Below are positions 49,801 to 62,089 of a DNA stretch of 64,000 bases, piece after piece. A program made the translations under genes and the position numbers. Source of the stretch: Burhinus oedicnemus (taxonomy: Eukaryota > Chordata > Aves > Charadriiformes > Burhinidae); contig VFFE01007016.1 in NCBI GenBank assembly GCA_008921705.1, forward strand, positions 395,229 through 459,228. The letters are read 5' to 3'. The notes under the pieces are model-generated. The model was not told where the DNA came from. It saw nothing but the letters and a program-made list of their open reading frames with translations, and searched no databases. Every line of letters begins with the position of its first letter. Positions within the stretch are counted from its first letter, which is position 1.

Positions 49801-50726
49801 GCAATTCTGTAATTGTGGAAAGCGACACTGGAAAGTGGTGGAGGCACTGGAGGAACCTGCCCAGCAGCCTCCCTGCTGACCCCCAGCCCTTCCTTCCGCG
49901 CAACAGCAAGTGATGGAGACCGACATAAGACGTAAGAACACGTTCCTACATTTTCAAAGCCTTCCCTTTGAAAAGCGAGCAGCTACCTGTTCCTAATCCC
50001 ATTCCCCAAAGATGCTTAATCTGCCTTTTTCCTTCTGTCTTCCGCCGGTGAGGGAAGAGACATGTTATCGCCGCGCTACTCGCGTCCCGGTTTCAGCCCC
50101 TGCCCTCCCAGCTGCGCACTCGCAGCAGGAGGCGACACGCACCGTATCGCACACAAGCAGCTCTTTAATGCCACGTCTTTGCTGCCATTTGCCGGGGACG
50201 GGGCCACTGCTCCCACTCCAAATGTATTCTTGCTTCCTCCTCCACCTGAAGCCGTCTAATTGCAAAGCCTGTATCTCTGGGCACAGGCATGCAAGCTCTC
50301 CAGCGTACAGCATTTTAAAGCTCTCAACAGCATACGAAATACTCTCTCCTGTTCTATTGTGGTAAATATGACTCATAACTACACACCAGTTATCTTCTCT
50401 TTCCAAAACATCACGAAGAAAGAACCCAATTTTAAATCTTCTGTAGGAATTTAGACCCAGTTCATCCGTTTATCCTCTCCCCTACGGCCAGGTACATTTG
50501 AAGCTAATCCAAATTCCCTAGGTCAAAGCCCGTTCGTGCTTGGTTATTCATATCATCACTGGAAGGGGCTACAGGAGGATTTGTTCATATGAGAGAATTT
50601 TTAGGGGAGCACAGGTTGCAGGGGAGGGCACCTATCAACCTCCTTGGGGCTGAAGTGAGATCCTTCAGTGGCCGAGAACAGGAGCGTTTCCATCTCCCCT
50701 GAGCATCACGCCTGGACAGCAAGTTG

Positions 50727-51606
50727 ATGATGACACCAAATTAAGCAGCAGTGTTGATCTGCTTGAGGGTAGGAAGGCTCCGCAGAGAGAGCTGGACAGA
50801 CTGGATCGATGGGGTGAAGCCAACTGCATGAGGTTCAACAAGGCCAAGTGCCAGGTCCTGCACTTGGGTCACAACAACCCCAGGCAACGCTACAGGCTGG
50901 GGGAGGAGTGGCTGGAAAGCTGCCGGGCAGAGAAGGACCTGGGGGTCCTGGTGAACAGCCGGCTGAACATGAGCCAGCAGTGTGTCCAGGTGGCCAAGAA
51001 GGCCAACAGTATCTTGGCCTGTATCAAGAATAGTGTGGCCAGCAGGAGTAGGGAAGTGATGGTGGCCCTGTACTCAGCGCTGGTGAGGCCGCAGCTTCAG
51101 TACGGTGTTCAGTGTTGGGCGTCACAGTCTAGGAGGGACACTGAGGTGCTGGAGTGTGTCCAGAGAAGGGCAACAAAGCTGGTGAGGGGTCTGGAGAACA
51201 TGTCTTATGAGGAGCGGCTGAAGGAATTAGGATTGTTTAGTCTGGAGAAGAGAAGGCTGAGGGGAGACCTTACTGTTCTCTACAACTACGTGAAAGGAGG
51301 TTGTAGTGAGATGGGAGCTGATCTCTTCTCCCAAGTAACCAGCGATAGGACAAAAGGAAACAGGTTCAAGTTGCACCAGGGGAGGTTTAGGCTGGACATT
51401 AGGAAAAATTTTTTCATGGAGTTATCAAATATTGGCACAGGCTGCCCAGGGAGGTGGCTGAGTCACGATCCCTAGATGTGTTTAAAAGCCGTGTAGATGT
51501 GGTACTTAGAGACATGGTTTAGTGGCAGACCTGGTAGAGCAGCATCAATGGTTGGACTAGATGATCTTAAAGGTCTTTTCCAACCTAAACGATTCTATGA
51601 TTCTGA
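50727..51606 (+). mobile_element. CR1 retrotransposon, 5'-truncated, with 215-codon open C-terminal ORF
   Basis: The left end lies at GATGATGACACCAAATTAAG, the codons after the catalytic aspartates of the reverse transcriptase, with FADD itself already damaged. An uninterrupted frame runs from upstream of the methionine at 50828 to 51475. It includes [64 protein letters not shown] and [16 protein letters not shown]. The frame ends early because a small deletion near 51420 shifts the tail region. The 3' UTR has GGACTAGATGATCTTAAAGG and ends in GATTCTATGATTCTGAT. The good preservation suggests a fairly recent insertion. The sequence just upstream (50600-50720) does not look like CR1. Confidence 0.94.
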
Positions 51607-53529
51607 TATTAGCACGGCCTCACCGAGGCCAGGTATGCTTCCTGCAGGGTGAAACCCTTCACACAGCGGAGCCTGCAGGAGTCCATCCTAAACTCCTCAC
51701 ATGGCTGACACAGGTGGTCGTTTATATTTATCATTACTAGAAATGTTTAAGTTTAGAGACAGTCAAGACATGATCTAGTCAGTAAGAGAACCGGAGGCAG
51801 AGCGTCACGGACTACCTCTACATCAGGAGCATGACTTTCAGCAAAAGGTGACAGAAATTACGATGTCTCCCCTTGTTCTTACTGCACTGGAAGCACAAGA
51901 AGGCAGCAGAGCTGGAAAATGCTCTTCTGACCCCTGTGCTTCAATATGCAGCCAAGCGCGGCCAAAGGGTCCTTACGGCTGCTCGTTGTTCTGCAACTGG
52001 TCATTTTTCGAGGGGTTTGTCTATAAAGCAGCTTATCATGGGCTAAAGGTACAGAAACTGTCTTATTTAATGATTTAATTTACTCTATGCAAGTTGGTGC
52101 CCAGACATTCTCACTTCTTAAGACTGATGGAGCCTTGCGGTCCCTAGGAACTGCTGAGTTAAAGCCATTCTTAAACTGTCAGAGCATCCACACACTAAAA
52201 ATAGCTGTAAAAATCTACCTGTAGTGACAACAATGCTGGTTTGTGCAGAATAGCTCCAGTACAAGGCAGTGCTTCTCTTGATCAATTACTAGCTTTCAGG
52301 ACAGATCCAAAACAGGGAATCTCCTCGAAAAAATTAACAGTAGTTGAGTTTTTCAAATCTAGTTCAACCAAACAAAAAGTCTCAGATAGGCAGAGCCAGG
52401 CTCTGCTGCAGCATCAACCAGTTTGAAGAGGCACTCTTCTTCCACCGAGCAGGGACTGTCACCTTTAACAAATCATTAAGCCCCTCCGCGACTTGACTTC
52501 CTCATTTATACGACGGTTATTTGCAAGGTGCTCTCCCCAAACACAGCCACCGGCAGGTGGAAAAGGGAGGGGAGGAAACTAACGGCTCCCTGACTCCATA
52601 AGGTCACTCGGGTCTGAAGGAAGATGGAACGTGTGAAAGGAGAGAACTCAAGATAATCCATTTTGCAGGACTGCCGGAGGACACGGAGCCTGACCTACTC
52701 TCCTTCAGAAGTGAAAAGAAACGCAAAGGACCGCAGAGGTTCTCGGGAAGGCTCCAGTCTGCCAAGAGATGCCAAAGCGTTCAGGTTCAAAAATGCTATT
52801 TCGACAAGGTGTTTGCTTTGTCAGAAGATGATGTCCAGCCCTGTGACTGCTTCAGCAATCAGTGGTAGCTGATGCATGGAGCACATTAGCATCATCTCCA
52901 GCGAGAGCCTGTTTTCTCCCGCATGACTCACAGATAAGATGCTACAATGACAGCAGAAGTCCGGGCAAGTGAAACATATGCCATTCTGGAGTGGCAGGAA
53001 AGCTCTAGCGACTCGGATTTGCTCCTTACGGACATCCGAGGAGAGCAGAGTAATCTTCTCACTGCTTCTTTACAGTTGTCACTGAGAAAAAACAGCGCAC
53101 AAAGGTTGGATGGCAGCAGAGAGGTAGCGAAAGCAGGCAGAAGGAATCTGAAAATTAAAACAAACTCTTCGGTACCTTGCACAGATGGGAGGAAACTTCT
53201 CTGTAAAGTTCCCATCATCACAGAAACCCCTTCTGCTATGTAAAGGAGCAATTTACCTTTGAGGGAGGGAGGAAATTTGGCAGAGGAGGGATAAAACAAG
53301 ATAAATATAAAGTGTGGATCAAAGAGAGAAAAAAAACAGAAGGTAAAAAAGTGGAAAAGCACTGATGGGGGAAGCTGGGTGAGAGACAAGGAGGAACTGT
53401 TAACTGCTCAAATAAACATTTTAGTGCATCCGCACGTAAATTTTAAGCACTTTGAACACCGGGGTGACTGCTAAGTAACTCCTTTTGCAAGGAGCAGATT
53501 TGTGACTAACATCACAAGAATCAGCAATG

Positions 53530-54020
53530 CCCAATTTTCTCTGTCAGCAGATGCGCCACAGTTATCAGGTGCAGATAAGGTGACAATATTTGGTCAATGA
53601 GTTTTGAGGTCACCGGTAATGCCCGTGGTGGAACAAAAACACAGAACATATGGCATTTCATGTGCTGAAACTGTCAGAGTCATAATTAACTGATTAGAGT
53701 GCATATGGCGCTCACAGACAGTGTAAATCTCTCAATGTAAAAAATGCCGGAGCCCATTGAAGGTGTCAGCGTGAGTCTTCCTTGCAAATCTCTCTTCATT
53801 AAAGTTTCATATGGAGCCAAGTGTGTTGTAATAAAATCGCTATTAATGGAGTTATATTTATGATGATTTCTCTTTTGTGCAGCTGGATTTAACTTTTCAA
53901 ACACTAAACTCCACATCAGAGCTTTTTCACGGTAGCTGCTACATGCACAGAAGCTTCTTGTTTTGTCATGTTTACCTTGAAATTAGAAGTCATGGGAGCT
54001 AAGGCAGTGAAAGTTAACCA
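53530..54020. promoter_or_regulatory. Candidate conserved noncoding block
   Basis: A long segment without repeats, with interspersed motifs: GTTATCAGGTGCAGATAAGG (GATA-like, around 53561), GTCATAATTAACTGATTAG (53679-53697), GCATATGGCGC, CAATGTAAAAAATGCCGG, TTCATATGGAG and ATCGCTATTAATGGAG (about 53838). Low CpG loss, balanced composition and absence of simple repeats resemble deeply conserved vertebrate noncoding elements. No open frame is convincing. A function is inferred, and conservation was not tested. Confidence 0.3.
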
Positions 54021-57000
54021 AGACTGGCAAGAAAACTGTTCATATCACCAGTATCAAAACAAAAATTCATGCCGTGATATAAATACGGCTCCAATTCCGC
54101 TTAAGTATTTATAGCAGGCTGGCCAGGGACAAACTCATTCCCTCTTCAGTTCCAAAACACACTTTTAAAAAGATGGTGAGTGACACTCCATTACCCACGT
54201 GAAATAGGCTGACACAGCCTGCTTGCTTTCCAGCCACCGTTTCAGATGGCATTTCTCTTTGCATCTCCCCCCTGCTTTACATTCCATCCTCCGGAACGTG
54301 CTTTCTAGAACCTCTCCAGCCAGACCGGCATCGTGGAGCAGGGGCTCGGGCTGGGGGCAAGCAGTCCTGGCGAGGATACAGCAATCACTTCCAGTCCCAG
54401 AACAGACTACGGGTTTGCATGTCCGTGCATTACAGATCCAGCTTTTCTCATCAGTCACCAATGAAGGGGATTTAAAAAGTTCCCCATCAAACCTTTCTTT
54501 GTCTTCCAGTCCTCTGCCCCATCCGGCTCTGCTAGGACTAGTTCTGACGCAGTGACACCGCATGTCTGAAGTGACCTGGGATGAAAGCATCCTTCTGTAT
54601 TTCAGTTTTGGGAAAGGTGCCTGTAATCCAGGCTCCCAGCAGCTGTCCTGCCCAGCGAGGGCCGGGAAGGAGGGAGTCAGGCATGACTCGGTGTACCACC
54701 TAAATCCACCCTCCCAGTAACATTAATAAACTACTCACACGCAACCCTCCAGGGCTTACACACTCCTCTCTCATTCCCTGTGTTCTTTTAAACAGCTTCC
54801 CACCTCCATTTATACATCAACCAAAGGACTTACCAGAGACCTCATCTCCCTAATGAGTTAAAAGCTGTTGCCTCAGCCCAAAATCTTCCTAGTCCCACGC
54901 AGCTTCCTTCTCTTTCCTACTGCATTATCCCTATCACTCCGCCTTCACTAGAGAGCTTCCTGCCTCACATAGCAGTGCTGCTGGAATGCACGGGAAAGTC
55001 TCCATTTTCAGAGTAAAGAAAAATTGCTGTTAAGAATATCACTTTTCCCCCTCTATGGCTTGCTCAGAAGTGGGGCTGCTGGTAATAGATCAGTGCAGCT
55101 AGAAGGGGAAAAAAAATTATCAAAGGGCTCTCTACTAGGGAGCACAGAAAGAGACTTTGGTAAATTAAGTACCTGGTAGCAAAAACAGAAAAAAAAACCT
55201 GTGATAAAACAAGTGAAGGAGGAGAGAAATGCTGTGATTTTTAAGGTTTGTGAAAAAAAGTTGAAAGGTAGAAGCTGCAAAATGTAATGCAAGAGGATGC
55301 ATTTGCCTTAGAGGCTCAAAGGGCTTTTTTAAACTCAAGATGCTCGTGGAGCACAGCGATACCCGCCGTCTCCCAGCGGAGACGCGGTGCACAGGCACCG
55401 GGCAAGGGCTGCTCCTGTAACAGCGTTCCCAGCGTACGCTGAGCTGCCAGGAGCGCTCCTCTGTGGGCACAGCTGTGGTTACCTGCAGTGGTTAACCAGT
55501 GATCTTAACGGCTTTCCGCACTTCAACCAACTTAGCCCAGCAAAAAGTAATAGCGTCAGCACAGCCTTTTTGGCGGGGATCCATCCCCCTCTCTCTCTGC
55601 AGCCCCCCAGACCTCACCTGGCTCCCACCAGAAGAGCTGGGCACGTTGTTGCTTTGCTGCCCCGTGCGTGATGCTCATAGACGGGCTCTTCTCATTCTTC
55701 TGTGCTACTCTACAAGCTGGTCGTGTGCTGCCCTCCCAAACCCACCCTCACCCGGGGCTCCTGGGATGCCCCGACCCTTCTGCCATACTTGGACTTAAAC
55801 CTGTTGAGGGTCCCTCTTTCCTTCCCTCCCAACGCCCCCGCATCGGAGACTGTTTCTCCCACATCTCGGAAACAACCGAGGCTCCAAGGTGCCTCATTCC
55901 TGCTGTCTCCTCTGTTTGTGAGATGAGTCATGCAGGTGTCAACATTTCTAAAATTTGTACAGAGGCTCAGCAGAGCTGGGAGGGTGCAGAGCATTACGTT
56001 AGAAGTTATTAATAGCCACTATCGACCAGTTCTTTGATCTACAGGCAGTTGATTACAGCTGCTGCTCCTGACGATGAGACACCAGGAGTCCTGCCTCTAC
56101 CTCCATTTCCCTTTCCAGTTCTCAGATTTTTACTAGAACAAAAAACTTTCCCCCAAAATTTCAAAATAGATGGGATTCAGCAGTCAGCATCGCAGTCAGA
56201 AAGGCAAACACAAACAAGTGAAGCGTAAAACTTTACTTTACAAGGGGAATATCAGGTCTTCGAATCCTGCTTCTAGCAAAGTCTTTGAAAGGCTTAAAGG
56301 TTGACATCACACAAAACAAACCTCCAGAGAACACAGCTCCTTTCTGAAATTTTCCATGTAGCCTTTAATCCACATCCATGAAAGCAAACTTATAATTTGT
56401 TTTCTGTAAATAAAGGGGTGTAGCAACTGGTTCCCCCACTCTTCCATGCTCTCACCTATCAAAGAAAAGGTAATTTGCTGTTGCCCAAAGACACCATGCA
56501 CATTTGACCTATTCAGTGAAACGATTCAGGAAATCTCCCTCCAACAACCCAGAGCCACTGTAGGAAACAATGAAGAAAATGGGATACAACAGCCACCTAT
56601 CACTTTATGTCCGCGTCATCTAATCCTGCTCTGACTGGTGGTAAGCAATACGGTCATCAAAAGACAACATAGAGAAACATTCTGACAGACAAATTCAGGC
56701 AAATTTCCATTTCATCTGATGTTAGCAGCTAACTTCTCTATCAAGTTGCCCAAAACTTCACAGAATTCTTTTTCTGAGAAACAGGGATGAAGTGGATCTA
56801 TACCACCATAGTGATCTATACCACACTATGCTGCTCTGCTCGCTAAGGCTTCAAAGGTCACTGGAGCCAGTATCGCCTGACTTAAGTTCCCACCTACCAA
56901 CACGAGAAAAGAGCATTTTTAAGGATGCCAGAAGCAACAAAGGTGTTTGTGCGCAGTGGGACAATCCACTCTACGGCTTGAACGTGAACCGAGCGGCATC

Positions 57001-57895
57001 AGTTTCTACAAATTTTACTCCATTTGAATTATGGCACCTATAAATCTGTATGATGGTGGAACTAGACGTGAAGAAAGGAAAACTCACATACTTGGGATTA
57101 TTGTAAAGCCTACGTAACAAAGCTGCCAAGCTTTAAGATCACAGACATATGCCAAATGTTTCACCTCACGACCATAACGCCCATTCCTCTCTGACCAAGT
57201 ACAGCAGAGAAGAGGGGAACTATCAGGCAAACGCATGTTAACGTTTACCTCATTACGGTCACATTTCAGATCACGAATTTTCAAAAAGGAAATAAAATTC
57301 ACAGAAGAATTCCTTCAAGAAATACTTCTATCTTTGGAAAGAATGTTTTTTTCTTAGCGAAAACCTAGCAAAAAGCATTTAATAGAGTTTCTGGTATTCT
57401 GGAGTCTTCAGGCCCAATGCCAAGCAGTGAAGAACTAACAGCAGCCACACACTTTACTTCTTCAGCCCTTGGAGCAAAGCTCTTACAAACACACGCCCAC
57501 TCGCAGTGTGCGCAGAAGAGCCTGGCTACACGCGCGGTGCAGCGAATCACCTAGACTAGACCTCCGAGAAGACACCACACCTGCTCCATTTCACTGCCCC
57601 TTTACTTCTCCTTCACCCAGCCCTTCAACCCCCAGGGACGGGTTGTCCCTCCGGCCGTGCAGCACGGCTCTGCCTAACACAAGGTGGGCTCAACACACCC
57701 AACGATGGTTATTCTCGGCTTCTGCCAGCTTCAGGTGCGGAATAATAACTTGCGGGTCTTATCGATCCTGGAATTTTGAAGTCTGAATTTTGCAAATCTG
57801 TTTGCTGTGAGAGCGGATCACATCACCGGGCAATTCAATCTTAAAGGTCTCAACTGCTTCACCCCTGGGGTTAGAGGATGCTGCTGCTTTATTAC

Positions 57896-58036
57896 CTCCA
57901 GCTCGGTGTTATGAGCATGCAGCTTCTGCACCATCTCCTCGGCCTCGCGCATACGCCGGCTCAGCTGGGGCGAGTGCTCCGAAGGGGTCAGCTCGCTGTC
58001 GTAGGACTCCAGAATCGCTCGCATCCCGTCCCGCTC
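57896..58036 (-). CDS. MAD1L1: MAD1L1 internal exon A, 47 codons of coiled coil
   Basis: The first of the four exons in transcript order, 141 nt, phase 0 at both ends. Read on the minus strand, a pyrimidine-rich stretch ending in CCTGACAG precedes GAG CGG GAC GGG ATG. The exon ends GAG CTG GAG before a GTAATA donor. The peptide starts ERDGMRAILESYDSELTPSE and ends MVQKLHAHNTELE. By memory about four fifths of its residues match human MAD1 407-453, with no gap. The SELTPSE...SPQL stretch contains two prolines and is probably a break in the coiled coil. The rest (RRMREAEEMVQKL) has heptad-like leucine and charged-residue spacing. MAD1 acts as a dimer at kinetochores, and this segment belongs to the rod before the MAD2-binding region. 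The minus-strand reading frame stays open on both sides of the exon, so the boundaries rest on the splice sites and the family alignment. Confidence 0.95.
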
Positions 58037-58165
58037 CTGTCAGGAAGAACAGAAACCACCTTTAGGGATAAAGCCCCCGACCTCACTCCAAGGAGAGGGT
58101 TCCCAGAACTATATTCGACATTTTTGCCCATTGTTCTTTTATATGGCAAAGAAACCCTGATGGAT

Positions 58166-58196
58166 CGTATCGATCGCTATCGTCGTCTTCGTATCG
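58166..58196. repeat. CpG-dense degenerate (TATCG)/(TCG) tract
   Basis: Seven CpG dinucleotides fall in 31 bases, spaced by TAT, AT, CTAT, T, TCTT and TAT. The tract begins 130 bp upstream of exon A in transcript direction. It looks like a short decayed simple repeat. Such CpG density is unusual in an intron without a CpG island. Confidence 0.6.
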
Positions 58197-61100
58197 GCAT
58201 CAAGCCACAGACGTGAACAGACAGTTCTAATAAAATAAACGCTGCTGCACTGAAAACTGAAAAATTGGACTGTCTTCTGTATATAAAACCACATATCCCT
58301 TGCTGGAAAGCAACACGCATACACTCGAACAAGCAGATGGCAACTGAAAACAGAGTCTGCCTTCTTTTTGGAGACATTATTCTCATTCAACATGGCTGAA
58401 AGGATTTCTTCCGCAAAATATTTAGTGTGGTACTTGACATTTTTTCCTGCCAAAGAGTTCCAGCAATGAAGGAACAGAACTGTCACAACAGAAACGAAAC
58501 GGATTTGACAAGGAACAAAGTGGCTGAGAGCAAACACCCTCTAAATGGTATGTGACTTCTCACTGGTTAAACACTGCGACACTCCGTGTTTATAATAAAT
58601 ATTTTTTCAGAGGTTAATATCTCGCAGACAATGCGTTTGGCTCACTTCACTCTTCACGGGCAATTATAACCAAGGATTTGCAGCGAAAGACAAAAAGAAG
58701 ATCCCTCTCCCCTCCCTGAGAGCGTTCGCGCTCCCACGTACAGAGCCCGGGCCGAAGGGTAAAGGCAGAACTTTCCGTGTGGCCTCCTGGTTGAAATATC
58801 TCCTGCTGCGCTCCCAACTTCAGCCGGCACCCAACGCCCGCCTCCGAGGCACCGACGGAGAAGAAGAACGGGGACAAAAGGCTGAAAATTTCAAACAGTC
58901 GGGTGTGTTTTAAGGAGATTACCGTTTACAGTGCAATATGCATACAGGGATTAGCCAGCTGATGAAGTGTTTTATCTTTTGACTACATGGAAGAACCTTG
59001 ATGTTTGCGAGGCTACGGAACAGGGTCAAAGCAGCAAAGGCCCCTGGCATAAATCCAAAGAGCAAAAATTCCAAGGAAATCTTACCGAGCTGCCTCCCTT
59101 TATGGCTGAAGTTTGCACCCTCGCCCTCCTACGGAAATGCTCGAGTGCTCTGGACAAACCAGCTCTCTCGCCTGAATTCTGCCACCGCAAAAATCCAGAA
59201 TGTTATTAGAAGAAGATCGCTCAGCTTTACAGCTGCGCAGCTCACATCCAGACCAGGCCACTGCCGCTACGCTCAGCTCGGGGCACTCCACAAGGCCAGT
59301 CGGGCCACGCTGAAACGCTTCGCTGGGATCCTGCTCTCTGGGGGAAATCGGGAATTGCCAGGGTAGGAAAAAATGTCCTTTCCCCCCACCCCCTGACAAA
59401 ACAGGTTGTTTTTCAGATAGCGAAGGTGATGCTAACCGCTCAGCCGAGCAAGCCTGTAGACAAAGGTTATCGCCTCCTTCCAAATCTAAAGGTCAAAGAC
59501 TGAACACGGATAGCAAGTGTATGCGCGGAGAAGGGAAGGAACATTCAAATTCAAGGTGTGAAAATAAGAGGAGGGGGCACTGCCAGAGGTACGGCGTGTG
59601 TTCAGGGCACGTCACGCATTGAAAGGTCAGCCGAGACGGTTGGGTTGGTCAGCAGGTAAAAGGACGCCAAGAGGCTGAAGCAACAGAGATAATAAAATAA
59701 TCAAGAAAACCAGGTTTTAACATAAATAGTACTAGAAGCTATTACTAGCTCCTTGATCAGGTCTGGGTGAAGAGAAATACTTTTCCAAGGGAAGAACAGT
59801 TTTGCCATAGTTTAGGCATACGAAGGGAAATACTTCCATGGTGCTGCAGAAGGAGAGAACCCAAACCCCACCACAGCACACCTGCCTTGCAATGAACTCC
59901 TCTAGCAGAAAGGCAGCGCTACAGGGTCGCTCCATCCTCCTCCTCCCCCTTAACACAGCCACACATCACCCAGTCTGCCCAGTGCACTCTCCGTAAGGCA
60001 GGCTGCCTTTGCTCAGGAGACAACTTTCATTCCCCATTTATCACAGAATCGTTGTCTAGAGCACAGAAGGGAATATTCAGCAAAGGGACTGGTTTGATCC
60101 TTGCACGTTGTTGCAATTAGAGCTGCAATTACAGCATCCTCTCTTTCCCTGTGCTCCTAGCTGCTCCTCTATCCTAATTTTCTACCAAGCATCTTTCATC
60201 GATGTGATAATTTAACGCTGGAATGTTCTCTCCGTTACAGCAGGGCAGTCCCAAAATCCACCGCATTTTTAAAACAGCAAACAGGATCCCTGGCAATTCC
60301 CATCACACTTGGCTTCCAATTAACTGCTGAATATTAGGTCATTCGAATCATCCCCAGCAAGACCCCGGCAGCTCCCCGAGCTCTTCAGCTGCACGGAGGA
60401 CAAACTTCTGCTTTCACGTTAGGATGGGAAAATTGCATAGGAGCAGGACATCCCTACGGGCTCTCTTTCCCCTAAAATCAACTACAGACCTTGCCCTTCA
60501 AAGCCCTTCTCTTATAGGAAGAGTAAACTTCTCAAGAAAAAAACCACACGCAGCAAATACAACACAAGCTGCGTTGGGGGGTGAAAAAAGGTGCTGAAAA
60601 GCTGAAATAAAGGGCGGTACAATTAAACACTTCATCCTGGAGTTTAATTCTCCTCTTTAATTATTTCTAAATACTAATACTGTAATGAAATCAATTCTCA
60701 GCTTCCAACAAGTGGTCCCCAGCTCCATTTTTCAAATTCTTCCCCATTGAGAGCACTTACTGAAAGCTTTGCCCTCCCTCCTAAAGATCTTGTTAGTTTG
60801 GCAGGAAACAGAAGTTCTTGTTGAGAAGTCCTCTGTCTAAAAAGATTCTCTAAAATGCAATACTAATTCAGTAATTGCTGCACTATCTCCGCATCCCGCA
60901 CAACAGGATATTCCCCAAACCCTGTCAAAACACTCCCCAGGGACTTTCACATGCCCTCTCTAACCTTTTTCCAACACCTCTGCTTTCCTGCTTTCTATCA
61001 GGAGAGCATTCATAAGAATTACTAAAAAGCGGTCCCTCTGGGAATTTCCAAAATTTACCCAGCACCAGGCATCTCCGCTAACTCACTGCGGACCTTACAC

Positions 61101-62089
61101 CGGCACAATTCCACGTGCTCTTTACCTTGACCAGCTTCAAATCAGCACCAGAACAGAAATGACCTTACTATAAACATGCCCTAAAAGCAGAATAATTGGG
61201 TTTGATGTTCATGACAAACCTAGGAAATGAATGCCCCACAGCGAACTCTGGTGCTGCAGCCTGCAGTTATGTTTCAGGAGACGCAAGTTTGAAAAAAGAG
61301 AAAGGATAGTGATTTTTTCACAGGTTGAACAGTTTCCCTTCCTTCTGCCAGCAGCAGCCAAGTCACCAAAAGAATATGCCTCCTAGTATTGCGTAAGTAA
61401 CTGAAAAGAAAACATGTTTTATAATCTTAACCACAAACCAGAGCTAATCCCATGAAAATCTGCTACGGGAAAGCACAGGATGGCACCTCTGTAAAACGCC
61501 ATCCCTAAGATAAAGCTTCTCGCCAATCCTCCCACCAGCTCCTCCATTCCCTCTGCGTAAAGCCAAAATCCGACCTGGCTGGCGAGTAGCTCGAAGCTAA
61601 GGGAAAGCTTCTTTCCCCGGCATTCGCACACCGGAGGGCTACCAGAGCGCTTTAGAAACAGCAGTAAAATAAGCGGGCTCCTCCAGGACTTTGGGGTTAA
61701 TTTTAGGGAAAGACCTGCGATCTGCTCATAGAAGCACCACCAGCATCCTCCTCATCCCTACCGCGAGCCCCAGGGCACGGAAGCAGCGCTGCTCGCGGCT
61801 TCAAATAGCTGCAGCCGAGCAGGAGAGCGACTCCCAGCTGTGGATTGGAAGCAACTGAAGAGTAAATATATCTAGCCCCCAAAAATTTGAAAAGCCACCA
61901 GCCCTTCTATCCGTACATACAGACTCAGGCCCTATTCCTGCTGCTGCTCGTTAGCCCCTCCTCAAACACACACACACGCAATTCACCACGGACTTCCTAA
62001 TTAGTTGGAGAAAAGAAAAATCAATAAGAAAGAAATTAAAGTTACAAATCTAACTGAAGTCAGTCACACACCCAGGGAAAATTTGTTCC

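Larger units (their letters stand above)
31455..57895 (-). other. MAD1L1 intron between exons A and B (26,441 bp)
   Basis: The largest intron here, from the GTAATA donor of exon A to the TTGAAG acceptor of exon B. It holds one CR1 in the sense direction of the gene (34848-35385), three in the opposite direction (43902-43997, 46612-46868 and about 50727-51606), an octamer-containing block (37700-37900), a possible conserved noncoding block (about 53530-54020) and a short 13-bp tandem repeat (33548-33580). The other long stretches (31455-34847, 35390-37700, 37900-43900, 44000-46600, 46870-50720, 51610-53530 and 54020-57895) show no gene or named repeat. Overlapping open frames on both strands at 31626-32173 look like chance. 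Confidence 0.88.

Noticed and set aside
50828..51475. 215-codon ORF considered as a host gene
   Set aside because: It is the C-terminal part of a CR1 reverse transcriptase with the element's own 3' UTR following.
59732..59962. Minus-strand open frame beginning MAVLRGRRRM
   Set aside because: Checked as a possible MAD1 upstream exon because of its charged start, but the rest is cysteine- and aromatic-rich and not coiled coil.
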